Assembly (NCBI GenBank): GCA_930367205.1
Contig: OV884012.1
Coordinates: 35,727,520-35,791,519 of the forward strand
Length of the DNA stretch: 64,000 bases
From: Acanthosoma haemorrhoidale
Taxonomy: Eukaryota > Arthropoda > Insecta > Hemiptera > Acanthosomatidae
Direction of reading: 5' to 3'
Part shown: positions 10,976 to 22,600 of the stretch, piece by piece
Layout of the letters: every line of letters begins with the position of its first letter
Position numbering within the stretch: the stretch's first letter is position 1
Made by a program: the position numbers and the translations under genes
The notes under the pieces: generated by a model
Database searches by the model: none
What the model saw: the letters and a program-made list of their open reading frames with translations, nothing else
What the model was told of the DNA's origin: nothing

Positions 10976-12193
10976 CTCTGGCAAATCTATTTACAAATTA
11001 TTTTGTATTTCCTGTAGCATCACTACGTTATATACAGGTTGGGTATATGGTATGATTAATATGTAATTATTAACGACCATAGTAGTTTGCATTGCCCGGG
11101 TAGGTCGTTTTTGTTTTTGTTTTTCAACGTTATATAACAGTAATATGCTTACTAGTTCCATGCTTTTTATTTTTATTGTCTCGAGAGATCGTTTGATTTT
11201 AAATTACCTCGTACTGCTTTAATCTATCGACCTTTCACATTCAAAATACACGTAGTTTTGTTAAAAATGGAGAAAATTATAGGAGGAATGTAATAGCCAG
11301 CAAATGTCTCTTGAAGCCATTATACGGGAATATACTTATAACTGTGTATAATTGAAGTCATTTGTAAAGATGAATTATTCATAAATATTAAAATTAAAAT
11401 AACTAATGAAATATTTACACTTAATTCGTTAGTTGGCTATGGTTCAGCATAGCATGCATGAATATATTTTCTACAGTATCCCGTAAAATTTTAGATTTTG
11501 CAATTTGTCAGCACAATATTTCTCTTATAACATTTGATAAAAAAGGTGAGCCCCATCACCTTATAGAGTCTTTTCGTCATCAGGTCAAATATAATGTGTA
11601 TCATTATATCTGTATAGCATTATATAATTGTATACGAAATCAATAATGTAGCGACGCTACAGAAGATATAAAACTCATAAGTAAATAGATTCAAATGAGG
11701 AGGCGAAAAAAAAAAAAATTGTATTTGTCAAGACACAACAAACAGTCTAGGTATTTTTCTTATCATACCAGCGAAAAGATCATTTTTTTCTGATCTAGGT
11801 AAGATCTTAAAATCGAAAAAAGGAAAATAACGCTCTCACCTTTATTTGGTAATCTCCTCTATTCATAAATGTACAAAAATATATTGTCTGTTCCCAATTC
11901 TTGATCTTATACATATGATTCCATGAAAAAAATTAATTAATTAATGTCCTTATTTTTTTAAAAGTTCACATAAGCCCATGAAGTGGCAGACAAACGTTTT
12001 CTTCATGAACTTTATTATATCAATAACAATACATGAAAAGTGATTTGTAATGTATGTAATGTAAAATGTATTGTCTTCTTCACAAATTTACAAGATATTT
12101 ATTTTCGTAAAAACCTTCTGCCCAGATTATTATTCAATAGCGATTTCCGAATTAATATTAAGTTCTTAAAAGCTAAAATAGGTTAATCATTTC
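10976..12193. other. AT-rich stretch with one shared repeat segment
   Basis: Mostly featureless. At about 11539-11575 the sequence AAAGGTGAGCCCCATCACCT and the following TATAGAGTC match 50197-50225. The GTAGCG/CGCTAC palindrome at 11648-11660 parallels the hairpin at 50234-50263. A small dispersed element spanning about 11534-11700 is therefore likely. A (TTAA)n-like run is at 11931-11944. Confidence 0.4.
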
Positions 12194-12430
12194 ATGAGAG
12201 CACTACTCGCTTGCTATACAACACAGAAATTACAGACACTTCTCGGAAGACATCACAGAACTACCGCGGCATCAAAATTCCTGTCTCGGCAGCTTGGGTT
12301 GATGTCGACAGTTTTATCGACATCCGCAACCTGGTTTATTGTAAACGGCGTTGAAAACTCAATGCGGCTCTTATCACTGGGTCGTTTAAATAATGTGCAG
12401 GCATTGAATAACCTTTTTCATCAGGTATGG
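12194..12430 (+). CDS. Candidate exon, Arg/Ser/Leu-rich (hypothetical)
   Basis: An ATG at 12194 opens a frame of 87 codons whose base composition is visibly richer in G and C than the flanks. The encoded segment is basic at its N-terminus with few acidic residues, which would fit a presequence. Near residue 77 the DNA reads CATCAG|GTATGG, a good splice donor (junction about 12424/12425), after which the frame runs on for only a few codons. The minus strand is also open in part, so strand is uncertain. I recognise no family. Confidence 0.25.
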
Positions 12431-12457
12431 TACACATGTAATTTCTCAAAAGAATGA

Positions 12458-13009
12458 TCACAATTCCCTGAGATGTATCAAAGGCAGTAACTAAGGCAAT
12501 AATGATGTTCACAAATGTGGCACTGGTTACTACCGCTTTGTATCTTAAATTATTTGAGTATCATTACCTTCGATAAAATTCAGTTGTTTCAATAATTTCG
12601 ATTCTATCGTGAATGAAGGTTTACATATAGATGAGGTGTTTTGAGGGTGTGATTTTCATAATTAATTTGACGTATTTGACCCTAGATGCCTATTTTTGAA
12701 ACTACCTCGTTCACTAAATATCCGATTTTCAACAAATAAAAATAGTTTTAAATATATAGCTTTAATAAAAAAACACCAAAGCCTGTTTCGAATCTATAAA
12801 ATAAGCGAGTTTATGAACGACTCTCAAAACATTATTTCTGGAATAACTTTAGAATTATTTTAAGGATACCGTCTGTATATAGACATTTACATATAGACTT
12901 TAATATATATATAACTTTTAATCACCGTGGAAAGATCAGAACATTAAATCTGATTTACCTAATGACATGAGATTTTTAAAAAACTTAAAATTTTGCGAAG
13001 CCCTTATTT
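12458..13009. other. AT-rich stretch without recognisable features
   Basis: No open frame or repeat of note. Confidence 0.5.
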
Positions 13010-13764
13010 CACGAGGCCACTGTCGCTCTAGTCTCCAAAGAGGATTATAGGCATGAGTGACGCGGTTTAATGACTATGCTAGGGGATTAGGGTGGTTGAC
13101 TTGGAAGGGATGAGTTCGAGAATTTAGGGTATATTAACATCGTTATGAAAGATTTTGTCGCTGACGTAATAAGGGACATTAACTATTGTTCTCAAGACTT
13201 TTGATTGAAATGGTTGGATGCGCTTGATGTTCGACTTTTTTGCTGCCCGTTTTAGCACTATTCCGTATGTCTATATTGACTTTAGTGTAACTTTATAAAT
13301 TAGTAATTTATTTTCTATTGAGAGATGGGATGTTCTTCGAAGTAGTCTGTACTGTTGTACAAAGCGTCTTTTGACTTTGAGCTCTTGTCTTTTTACCCAC
13401 GTGTGAGGGTTCCATCTCAGCCTTTTTCCGAGACGGAAGCATGGATACAGGAAGAGCAATGGATTAAAAAACAACTAGTGGACAGAACTTGTGACAAGGG
13501 GAAAGGCAATGTGGGAACATTTTGATTCGCCAATACTTGATCTCATCAAGGTGTTTTTGAAGGTTATGGGATGCTATATCGGGGTCTTGGTGGGATGACA
13601 GTACTGCAGTGCCATTTTCAAATGTTACCGAGAAGGTATTGGGGGTAGAGGGGACATCGGAGGTGTATAGATTATAGAGGATGGGACCCAGGACACTGCC
13701 CTGTGGAACTCCTGCTTTTATGGGATAGTATTTAGAATATTCTAAACCACAGCGGACTTATACA
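13010..13764 (-). pseudogene. LINE ORF2 fragment (same family as 55.5-60 kb)
   Basis: This segment matches the main LINE between about 55700 and 56510: the reverse-transcriptase end, from the region just after the GVPQGSVLGP motif, through FADD, to the last codons of ORF2. The frame is broken at many points, and part of the region after FADD is lost around 13440-13540. Both element ends are missing (no 3' UTR, no 5' part). It is more diverged than the copies at 44 and 62 kb and is an old fragment. Confidence 0.85.
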
Positions 13765-16002
13765 TCAAGTTAAAAAAAAAAAAACTAGCTAATAAATAAT
13801 GAACTCAGAGCTGCATTCCCATGGTAGGATTGATAGCAGACCACTTTTGGCAAAGCGCAGGTGAGCTGTTAGCCAAGTAACTGCAATTTTTCATGAAGGC
13901 TTACATGATGTAAATAGGTTGCTACGATGATGTTAAAAAAAGGCTTACGAGTGTTACGGTAACTTAGTAACCAAACCAAATTCTTGGAAATCTTTATATA
14001 TATATGTATCCTCACAGACAATCATTTTAAAGTAATAGTATATAAGTCATATTTTCTGGCGGCTGCTGTATGTCCGATCCAGTAAATACGCCGCTATTAT
14101 TATTATTTTTGGCTCCAGGTTAAGTTGGCAGCCCTGCTTGGTGGAATAGCTGTGCGTCTGAAAATAGAGCTTTAGCTTCAGCTTTGTAAATAATGGCACC
14201 TAAAGGATTTCAAACAAGAGTAGGTTAGTATCAACTGAACTTTTATTCTAACCTTAACTCGAAAAAATATCATATTCTAATTTATAGCAGTTAAAATTTG
14301 TATTAGAGACAAAAAAGAATTATTATAAAAACTCATCAGGTCTTATCCAAACCATCTCTCAATATTGTTTTTACTTTATATATATTTTTTTCGTTGGTAT
14401 ATATTTAAAAAAATAAATTTGTTTTCATAAGTGAAGTAACGGAATTTCAGTGGCTGGGTAATTTAAAGTCATAGCTCAAAAGTCAAAGGAATAAAAAGAA
14501 CTTTCAAAGGAAAGCAGGAAGGGATAAATAATGATATCAGTTGATTTACGGTTCAAGTGTTATACCGTTGTTAGACTGCTTCTCGGAGGAGATAATGTAG
14601 TCATCACAGATGAGAGTTTTTGATCCCCAGATCGTTGAGCAGTTGCAGTCATGACGATCGTGTTTTTTGTTATTTTTAAACAGTCTGGCTTAAGAAGTCA
14701 ATTGATTCTCGAGATGGAAGGTCTCACTAATGCTTTATTTACAAACCTGTATCCATTCGCAAACAATTAACAGAATGTCGGCGTTTCCCGAAATAGCTTA
14801 TTCGAAGTTTTGGTTTTTCATTGTAACTCTTCAACCGGAAACGTTGTGGTGTTTGTTTCCATAAATAAACCAAAGAATTTCTATGTCGTAATCTACATTT
14901 GAGTGGCAGTCGCCAAGACCAAAGAATTAACGACCGCTAGTAAGTTGGACAAAGCTGAGGAAATATGGTGGATTTCATCCCGTTTAAAACAGTATTCATT
15001 CAAAAATCGTAACTTTCTAATCTGAGAATAGGGGAAAAAATATCAATAAATGAGTTTCCACCAGCTTTTCGCTATAACAAAAACTCAATAGAGTTTTAAA
15101 ATAACTGAATCGTTGGCGGACACTATGCTAATTGATCTACATCAAATTTGTTCCCCATCCCGGAAACGGCCATCCTTGCATAGCGAACATACATACAAAC
15201 GAAATCTTTTATATACCTTAATATATATAGTGCAACCTAGTCTCCTTCATACTATGTATACGTAAGCCCCCCCAGATTAAAATAAAGAGATTATATTTTA
15301 CAGGATTTTCAATTTGTAATTGAGTTTGATTCTAGCCTGGGTTAGCTGGCACGAATGAATTAAACTCTTTTAAATTAAATATTATAAGCTTTATGATGAT
15401 GTTGAACTTAATTCCTGAACCGGTTTTATAAATATTGTAGACGCATACTATGAAAGTTTCTTTATACTTGATATATGAGACATTAAATGTTTACCATAAA
15501 ACCGAATAGCGACAGGATTTAAAAGCAACACCTTATAATTTTTATTTATTATGTTATGTGGTTCAGCAGGTTTTCTTTTTTAATTTTATATTTTTTAGTT
15601 CTTAATTAAGTTTTGTAACGGGTATTTATGTTGCTCATGGAAGATAAAATATACTTAGTTTATGACCCTAAGAAAAGCGAGGTGGGCAGAAAATCTGTCC
15701 TTAGATAAGACTAATTATTATACTTATAAAGTTGGCTTTTATTGTTGATTTATTTTTGGTTCCTTTACGAGCTTTAAGGGTCACTTTCGATAACCAGTTG
15801 CAAAAATGTGGAATAGGACAATAAAAAAAAATTGGACATTTTATTGTAGATTACATCAATATCTCTTTGGCAGAGTAGGTTCATTTCAACTTTTTGTTTA
15901 GATCAGTTCCCTACAGGTAAATGAGTATGTAGATATTACTAATTAGTATTTATTTAAAATAGACTGGTACCTGATAACTATACAAAAGTGCATGTGTGTA
16001 AC
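13765..16002. other. AT-rich intergenic stretch
   Basis: No coding region is recognisable. At about 15080-15200 there is a segment (ACATCAAATTTGTTCCCCAT... ACATACATACAAACG) reminiscent of the common 'AAATTTGGT...' and 'ACAGACAGAC' tails of arthropod transposons, with similar stretches at about 25195-25290 and 51530-51610. The resemblance is too loose to call an element. Confidence 0.4.
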
Positions 16003-16012
16003 ATAGGACTAA

Positions 16013-16632
16013 AAAATCTTTATTGTGATATAATTACAATCTGCCTTATCGGGCAATAAGTAAAGGTGTTCAATGTTCTCATTCATGCCATATTTACAAT
16101 TCTTCATTCACTCGCTCATTCATACAGTATTTACAAACAGCCTAGAGGCCTCCCAAATCCACATGATTGTCGACCACCTCGCATGCGAATGAGGAAGCGG
16201 AGTCTTGGGAATTTTTCCACGCTCCTTCCGTAAGCCGGGACACCGGATACGAGCCAGTGGAGGCTGACTAAGGGCGCGAGAGCCACAGACGCTCCGGACA
16301 TGATTGGAGAAAACGGCTATTGCCAGGAGTTTATCTGTCACGTCTTATAGCCGGTCATGAGGAGACTGCCACTTAGTAGAGGATTATAGGGATAAGTGGT
16401 GCAGTGCAATGACTGTGCTACGGGATTAGGGTGGTAGGATAGGCTACTATGGAATTTCATGAACTTGGAGGGGATGAGTTCAAGAATGTAGGGTATATTA
16501 AGATCATTATGAAGGGTTTTTTTCCTGACGTAATAAGGGGCATTTACTATTGTTCTCAGGACTTATGATTGAAAGGATTGGATGCGCTTGATGTTCGACT
16601 TGTTTTATGTCCCCTATAGCTCTATTCCGTAT
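16013..16632 (-). mobile_element. 5'-truncated LINE copy with target-site duplication
   Basis: This has the same family 3' end as the main element: last part of ORF2 (16632 back to about 16345), then the full-length 3' UTR, ending with the ACAATAAAGA-type tail (plus strand TCTTTATTGTGATATAATTA at 16017-16036). A 10-bp direct repeat ATAGGACTAA at 16003-16012 and 16631-16640 flanks it, overlapping the element end by a few bases. The copy preserves the 3' UTR segment that is deleted in the main element. The reading frame is broken. Confidence 0.85.
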
Positions 16633-16850
16633 AGGACTAACAAAAAAGCAAATATATATATGTACTGTTGTTTCATCTCTGTGGCGTAGCTGTCACAGTA
16701 CTAATGGAAATTTTACTTTTTTTTATGGTTAATGCACTAAAGAAATTTCCCGTCAGCATAGTAACATAGTTACATCCATTTTTTTTTATCATTTATCTTA
16801 TTATAAATTTCTTGTATAAATAACATCAGTCGCCAATTATTTCCCTGCAG

Positions 16851-17265
16851 AACTCTTTGAAGGATGAAGAATTAAAATTATTTTCCCATGTTCGTGTGCT
16901 CGCTCGGGTTTGTAGTCAAGCTAATGTTGCATCTAATCTGCCACAAACTGAAGCAGTTTCTGTCATAGTTGTTTGCGATTTGCAGAATCAAGGGAGCTGT
17001 TCACGGAGTTCAACATTATCATTTATGTTGTCAAGTTTGTCGACATTCTGTTGACATGCAGAACCGCGCAGAAGTGTCGACAGACATGTTTGTCAAGAAC
17101 ACGACAAGACCGTCGGCGGATTTCACGCTAATGAGACGATTCGGAAGATTCGCCCAATCGCGATCTCTCTCCTCACTTGTGATGAATATTTATCAGATGC
17201 GGCCGATATCTGATGTTCGAGAGGTATATAATATCTCCCGCATTATCATATCCGACCGGAATTAA
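16851..17265 (+). CDS. Candidate coding segment with splice-like borders (hypothetical)
   Basis: After a splice-acceptor-like TTTCCCTGCAG at 16840-16850, one plus frame is open to 17054 and an overlapping frame is open from 16969 to 17265. Switching from the first to the second would need a shift near 17000. The second runs into GAGAG|GTATATAA (about 17222), a possible donor. GC content is raised relative to the flanks. The minus strand is also partly open. It might be a diverged exon pair or a dead gene; I recognise no domain. Confidence 0.22.
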
Positions 17266-20200
17266 CTTGTGGCGATCATCTTTCTAACGGGGATTTTTAT
17301 ATAAGCCAATGAAAAAGTAGTATGATTGTGACATCTCGTGGTTTTACAGCCACAACAGATGGAATCAGGCGTCGGTGTCTTTTAAGCCATCTTTCGAAGT
17401 CCAGTAGAGAGATTTAAATTTTTCCAGGGAGACAGAATCCACATCAATAATTTCCATAAATTATTCATCAGCTGAAGACCATAGTCCCTCCTTCATCATT
17501 TAATAAATGCTTAGAAAACATTTCATCTATTAGTTTTTGCAAGCGTAATACTCAGAACTTCAACTAATTAACACTGTCCTTATGCCAAACATATGCCATA
17601 CATACCGAATGAAATTACATTTGAACAGGAGACTAATCAGATTTATATGAACATGTATGTGGTGTATGAAGGACCCTATGAAGCTACTAAGTTAAAAAAG
17701 TAAAAATATAAAAATAAATTTCATAAAATAATAATATAATGAATACCCGTATAGTAACAAATTCCAAACTCTCTTTTTTGGGGGGGGATTAAACTAGTGA
17801 ATTTCTTTAAAAATGTAATTACTAGCCGAAATTTAATTTGATAAAATCACAATAGTTATTTTCAAAGTAGTGAAGCACAGTATCGTTATGAAAATATTTT
17901 TTGCAGACTAAAGTATTTCATTAAAATTTCTTTTAAAGGATTATTTACTACCACAAAAGAGAAATCCTCGTTTGGCAAATAAGGGAAAGTGGGAGGAACC
18001 TGGTTCAGCCAATGAGAAAGCGCCTTTTATCATACACCCTTTCAAGCTGTCAACATTTTTATTTATTTATTTATCCGGCCATGTTGTTGCACACAACACC
18101 GACTTTTTTTTTTACTTTAATTATGTATAATCTACTTTATATAATAATGCCCGTAATAGCTTGTAATGTGTAATAATAATTTTTCAATAAAAAATAAACA
18201 AGCATAAAAATATTAGAGTACTGTTCCGTTATAAATTAGTACAAGGTGCGTAGTCTATAGTTGGCCCTTGAGGCATCATTCCCAACAAGCGGACAATACT
18301 GGAATCGACAGCAAAAAAAACTCTATCTTCTCAATGATCATATCATTGAATCTGCAGTAATCATAAACCACTAAAGTTATAATAGCTAACTTATATTCTC
18401 TTATATTAACTTATATATTATAATTCACCATAAATATGTATCGCTAATAAATCATTTTAATAAACCATTTGCTCAATTATCGCCCAAAAATGAGTGAACA
18501 ATTTTTTATAGTTTCTTCTTTCGTATACATTACTTGACTCTTCCCTTTAAAAATTTAAAAACTATTCCCAATTTGTTAAGATTGGTCGATTTTCCTCGTC
18601 TCGATTCTCTCAATAAAGGGTTTCCTCTAAAATAAACTCCATATTCTACGAGATAGTTACTTCTTAGATTTCATACATCATTGAGAGATCCCAAAGCCTC
18701 CTCCCACAAGTTGTCACAACCACAAAAGCCTGGTACGGGTCAAATATATGGGAACCTCTCCACCGTAGTACACCATTTCTCAACTCTGTCGTGAGAGATG
18801 AAATACCTACGTTACATTATTCTTCACAGGCTCAGGAATTAGTCAATATATTTTCGCTCTTTTCTCAGATGAATAAAAGATATATATTTTATAATAACTC
18901 AGTGCTACTTCCCTCGTGATGAATGGGCTTCACGACCAATTAGATAGCATAGAGGTGATATGAATGATGCCTGCTTGAATATACGATGAGGCGTTACAAC
19001 ATCTGTAATATGATACATTAACTTTTTTTTTTTTTTTTTTGAATCCGTCGGAAATATTGAAATAAAAAATATATATATTCATTAGATACGTCCCCTGATA
19101 AGTATTTTTATATTTTGTTTTTTTGGCAAATAATATTTTAGTCTATTATACTAGTGTCAAGTAAGTAAAACGAATAAAAAATAATCCGATAAAAAAAAAA
19201 AACTAACGAGTAAACTAAGGAATTTGTTTTGATCAAATGGGCACATTTAGCTGGCTAAATATGTAAAGACCGTATGAATAGATAATTATTATAGAGTTAT
19301 TAGTACACTAATAACAGATAATTTTACACTCGCTGCAGTGTACAGTAATCAATGAAGCTAACAAAAATTTTAAAATGTGCGTCTACCACCATATGATACG
19401 GACTATTTTCATTATCCTCTTTTTAGCTTAATTACTTTTATGTTTCCTATCATTAAAGTATCTCAGAGTTCAGAAAGGTATTTATAGTCAGTATGTTTTG
19501 CCTCGTCATGTCTAGCGAGTACTTGAGAAGTTAAAGGCTGGATAATTAAAATAAATTATATCTGTAAACAACAAAAGATGTTGGTTTACCGTAGTACTTC
19601 CTGTTAGCCTCTTTGCATATATTTCTTGTTAAAATCATTTAATCTTGTAACGTATCTTGCTATTACGTGTGATTACAACTGTATTAACTAAATGTAGTAA
19701 ATTAGAAATAAACAAATTACGTATTTGGTATTAATGTCACATGACTATAATTTCAGGAACATATTTTTTAATAGGTATTTTGAACCGACTCGATATTCAA
19801 AGAATAGAATATCCGCGATATCGTTCTTTTAACAGTTTAGAAAGCATGTTCTTAATTTAAGTATTTACTTTGTTATTTTTCAATATAAACCAAAAGGTAT
19901 TAAATAAGATGATATGAAGTGCAATTTAAGTAATTCCTCATGTTCATCCTGTTATCAAATGTTTTGCAAAATTACCTGAAGCGTTCATAAAAAATGAAGT
20001 TTCAAACAGTAAAATCGTTTTCTCATTTTATCATTGAAAAACGACACGGTACTGTGAGTATTTTTTTAAATTTATTGATGACGTTTCATGATTTATGGTA
20101 TCACAAAACGTTTTTTGATAACAACAAATAAATATTTGAGATAATTAATCACAAAACTTTATACTAATTAATGATCTTAATATAACCACAAACAGATACA

Positions 20201-21180
20201 ATAGAGCTTTTAGATACAATGCGATATTTATTGTCATAGATGTGCATGGCATTATATCGTAACATCATATCCAAAATAGTAAATTATTCAGCCTAATTGA
20301 TAATGTTTAACATTAATCAACAACGAAAATGATTGCATGCATTAAGCATTATAATATTGGATTTATTACCCAGGTTGAAGAGATCTTCATCCATTCAAGT
20401 ATGTGATTCGTCTGTTTCTCTTTCTATATGTGTGTTTCATGATAGTGGTCGTAAAAGTGTCAGTTCGTCTTAAAATTTGAAGGTATTTCCGAAAATAACT
20501 CAAAACATGCTGATTATTTTTTGGACAAAATTCAATGACGGAAGTATAGAAAAAATGTTAATGTGGGAACAATTCGTCCAGTTGCGTCAACCTTTTAAGA
20601 TCATCAAGTCCCTGATCATAAGCTATTTATGATTTAAAGTTCCAATATTTTACGCATACTCCAAAGTCCAAAGATACCCGAAAAAATAAAGTTTTGGGCC
20701 AGAATAAAAATTTATTATTCATCACGTTGCAGTCTATTTCAATAGGTATTTTTTATATTAATGTTTCACTTATTTAAAATTTTTTTAAAAAGGCTACTTT
20801 TAGTTACCAAAACGGTATATAAAAAATATTAGCCGGTTTTTTTCTTGATTATAAGTTTTGAAACCTGGGAGTATCGATGAATATTGTTGTTTTAATCTCT
20901 GCTAACTAAATATTTTATATAATAAAAAAACTGTCAAAAATTATACATTGTACGTTGTAAGAATATTATATAATGTAAGTATTGTAGCATATACAAGATT
21001 GAAGAGGAAATCTGTCATGACAGGTTTCCTGAACGTATGAAATCAATGGATGGTTAAAAGAAAATTATAAAGAGAATCGATTCGACAAGAAACATCAATT
21101 CTCATCTATAAAAGTAATACTACGTGAAAGGAACAAGACTTACCTTTGATAATAATAAGAAGAAGAGTTGATAAGAGAGA
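17266..21180. other. Long AT-rich stretch without recognisable features
   Basis: Nearly 4 kb with no open frame of 60 codons and no clear repeat. Notable only for simple runs: G8 at about 17780-17788, T19 at 19022-19040 and A11 at 19191-19201. Confidence 0.55.
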
Positions 21181-21480
21181 TATCAGGTATGATTTAGAGT
21201 GAAAACACTATAGCTCACTACAGACAACCGACCACTAACTACAGGGGCATTATCAGACACTGAGATAGTGAAGCTACTACGGCTGGTGAAACACGAGATT
21301 GGCCCATATTTGGGTCCGGCCCGAACGAGTCTAAATTTAACACTGGTCTGCAGCGCTGGGTCCCCACCAAAGGGGGGATAGGGGCGGGCGCCCCCGTGGG
21401 GGTGTCTATGTCCCCTCCACGGGCCCCACTGCCTCCATCTCAATGGCTGGTCACCTACAGGTGTCTACTAGTCACCTATC
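21181..21480. other. GC-rich block, unidentified
   Basis: A sharp GC-rich island in AT-rich DNA. It contains several self-complementary G/C runs (for example GGGCGCCCCCGTGGGGG at 21385-21402 and CCCCTCCACGGGCCCC at 21413-21428). The minus strand is open for 86 codons, but the deduced protein is Pro/Arg/Gly-rich as composition dictates. It may be a degraded repeat or regulatory island. I assign no function. Confidence 0.3.
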
Positions 21481-22309
21481 TGTCAACCGATAGTATTACT
21501 AATTGATTCATGGTTCAGTAGCCTAGCCAAGTTTTTTTAAACACAAGGAAATAAATGAAGAAAGTAAATAGGCTAATAGAGAGACTAAAACTCACTTGTC
21601 TCGATATGACTTTTTTAACAAATTACTAAATTATTGTAGGAAACAAAAAAAATTAACAAAAAGCTTTAGCGCAGTCGAGAAATATAAAAAAAACAATAAT
21701 ATTAACAATAAACCTGTTCTTACTACATTAGCTTCATCGATCATGGTACGTCGCCCGTCCATTACCCCATGATAGGGAGTCCAGAAAATTAAACAGAAAT
21801 CCCAGATTTTACGCTTACTGGTTAAATAATGAATTAATTATGCTATTCAATCAAATTATTTAATTAATCAATCAAGTTTATAATTATGAAATGAGGTTTT
21901 TTCGTGTGGTTTGCTTTTTATGTGTGTTTCCGGAGGTACTGCAATACTGGGGCAACCGAAGCCAGACGTGATAAGACCCCTAGTCCTTTCCCAAAAATAA
22001 AATTGATTTTACATTTAATTTAATAGTTCTATACTTTTCGTTAATGTATTTAAACCAAAAACTCACCAGTCTATTTCGATGTTGCTGGTAATATACTTTT
22101 TTAGGTCGTTTGAATCATTTTTAAGGCCGCTATGGTATAACGTGCAGACAGATAGATGAAAGACATTGAATAGCTGGATGATTCTCTCAGTTCAGGTGCA
22201 ACAATTTATACTATTCTTGGGAGAAAAATTATTTTTGATATTACAATTTCCGATTACCAAGTTCTACCAATTTCTCTACCAAACGATTTTTTTTTTAACG
22301 ATTTTTCAA
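21481..22309. other. AT-rich stretch without recognisable features
   Basis: Nothing recognisable; the AT-rich 22166-22351 frame overlaps the repeat that follows. Confidence 0.5.
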
Positions 22310-22600
22310 CTTCAGTTTTTGTTTATCTCAAATCGTTGCCAAGAGTTCTAAAGGTTTTTTTTTTAAGAAAATCAAATTTTATGCCATAAAAAACTTATTC
22401 TACCTACATTAACTCAACTTTTAACCATCATCGTTAAATTTCCTGTAAGACTAGAGTATTAGAAAATAACGGTCTAGGAACCTTTGCACATAAAAAATAC
22501 CTAATTAGGTATCTCATTAGGTGCACTCCTTCTCCTCAGGTATTTGCAACAGCAACTATTAGATAGTCGATCCTTATTTTTTTAACAATAATTAATTTAC
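22310..22600 (+). repeat. Dispersed repeat R3, copy 1
   Basis: This stretch is highly similar to 26335-26511 followed, after interruptions, by about 27509-27605. Shared landmarks are CAGTTTTTGTTTATCTCAA, CCAAGAGTTCT, TTTATGCCATAAAAAAC, CTACCTACATTAACTCAA and TTGCAACAGCAACTATTAGA with TAGTCGATCCTTA. It has no coding capacity. The second copy is split by a solo LTR and another repeat, so this one approximates the uninterrupted form. Confidence 0.75.

Noticed and set aside
21183..21443. An 86-codon Arg/Pro/Gly-rich minus-strand frame
   Set aside because: It is explained by the GC-rich island's composition; no domain and no start context.
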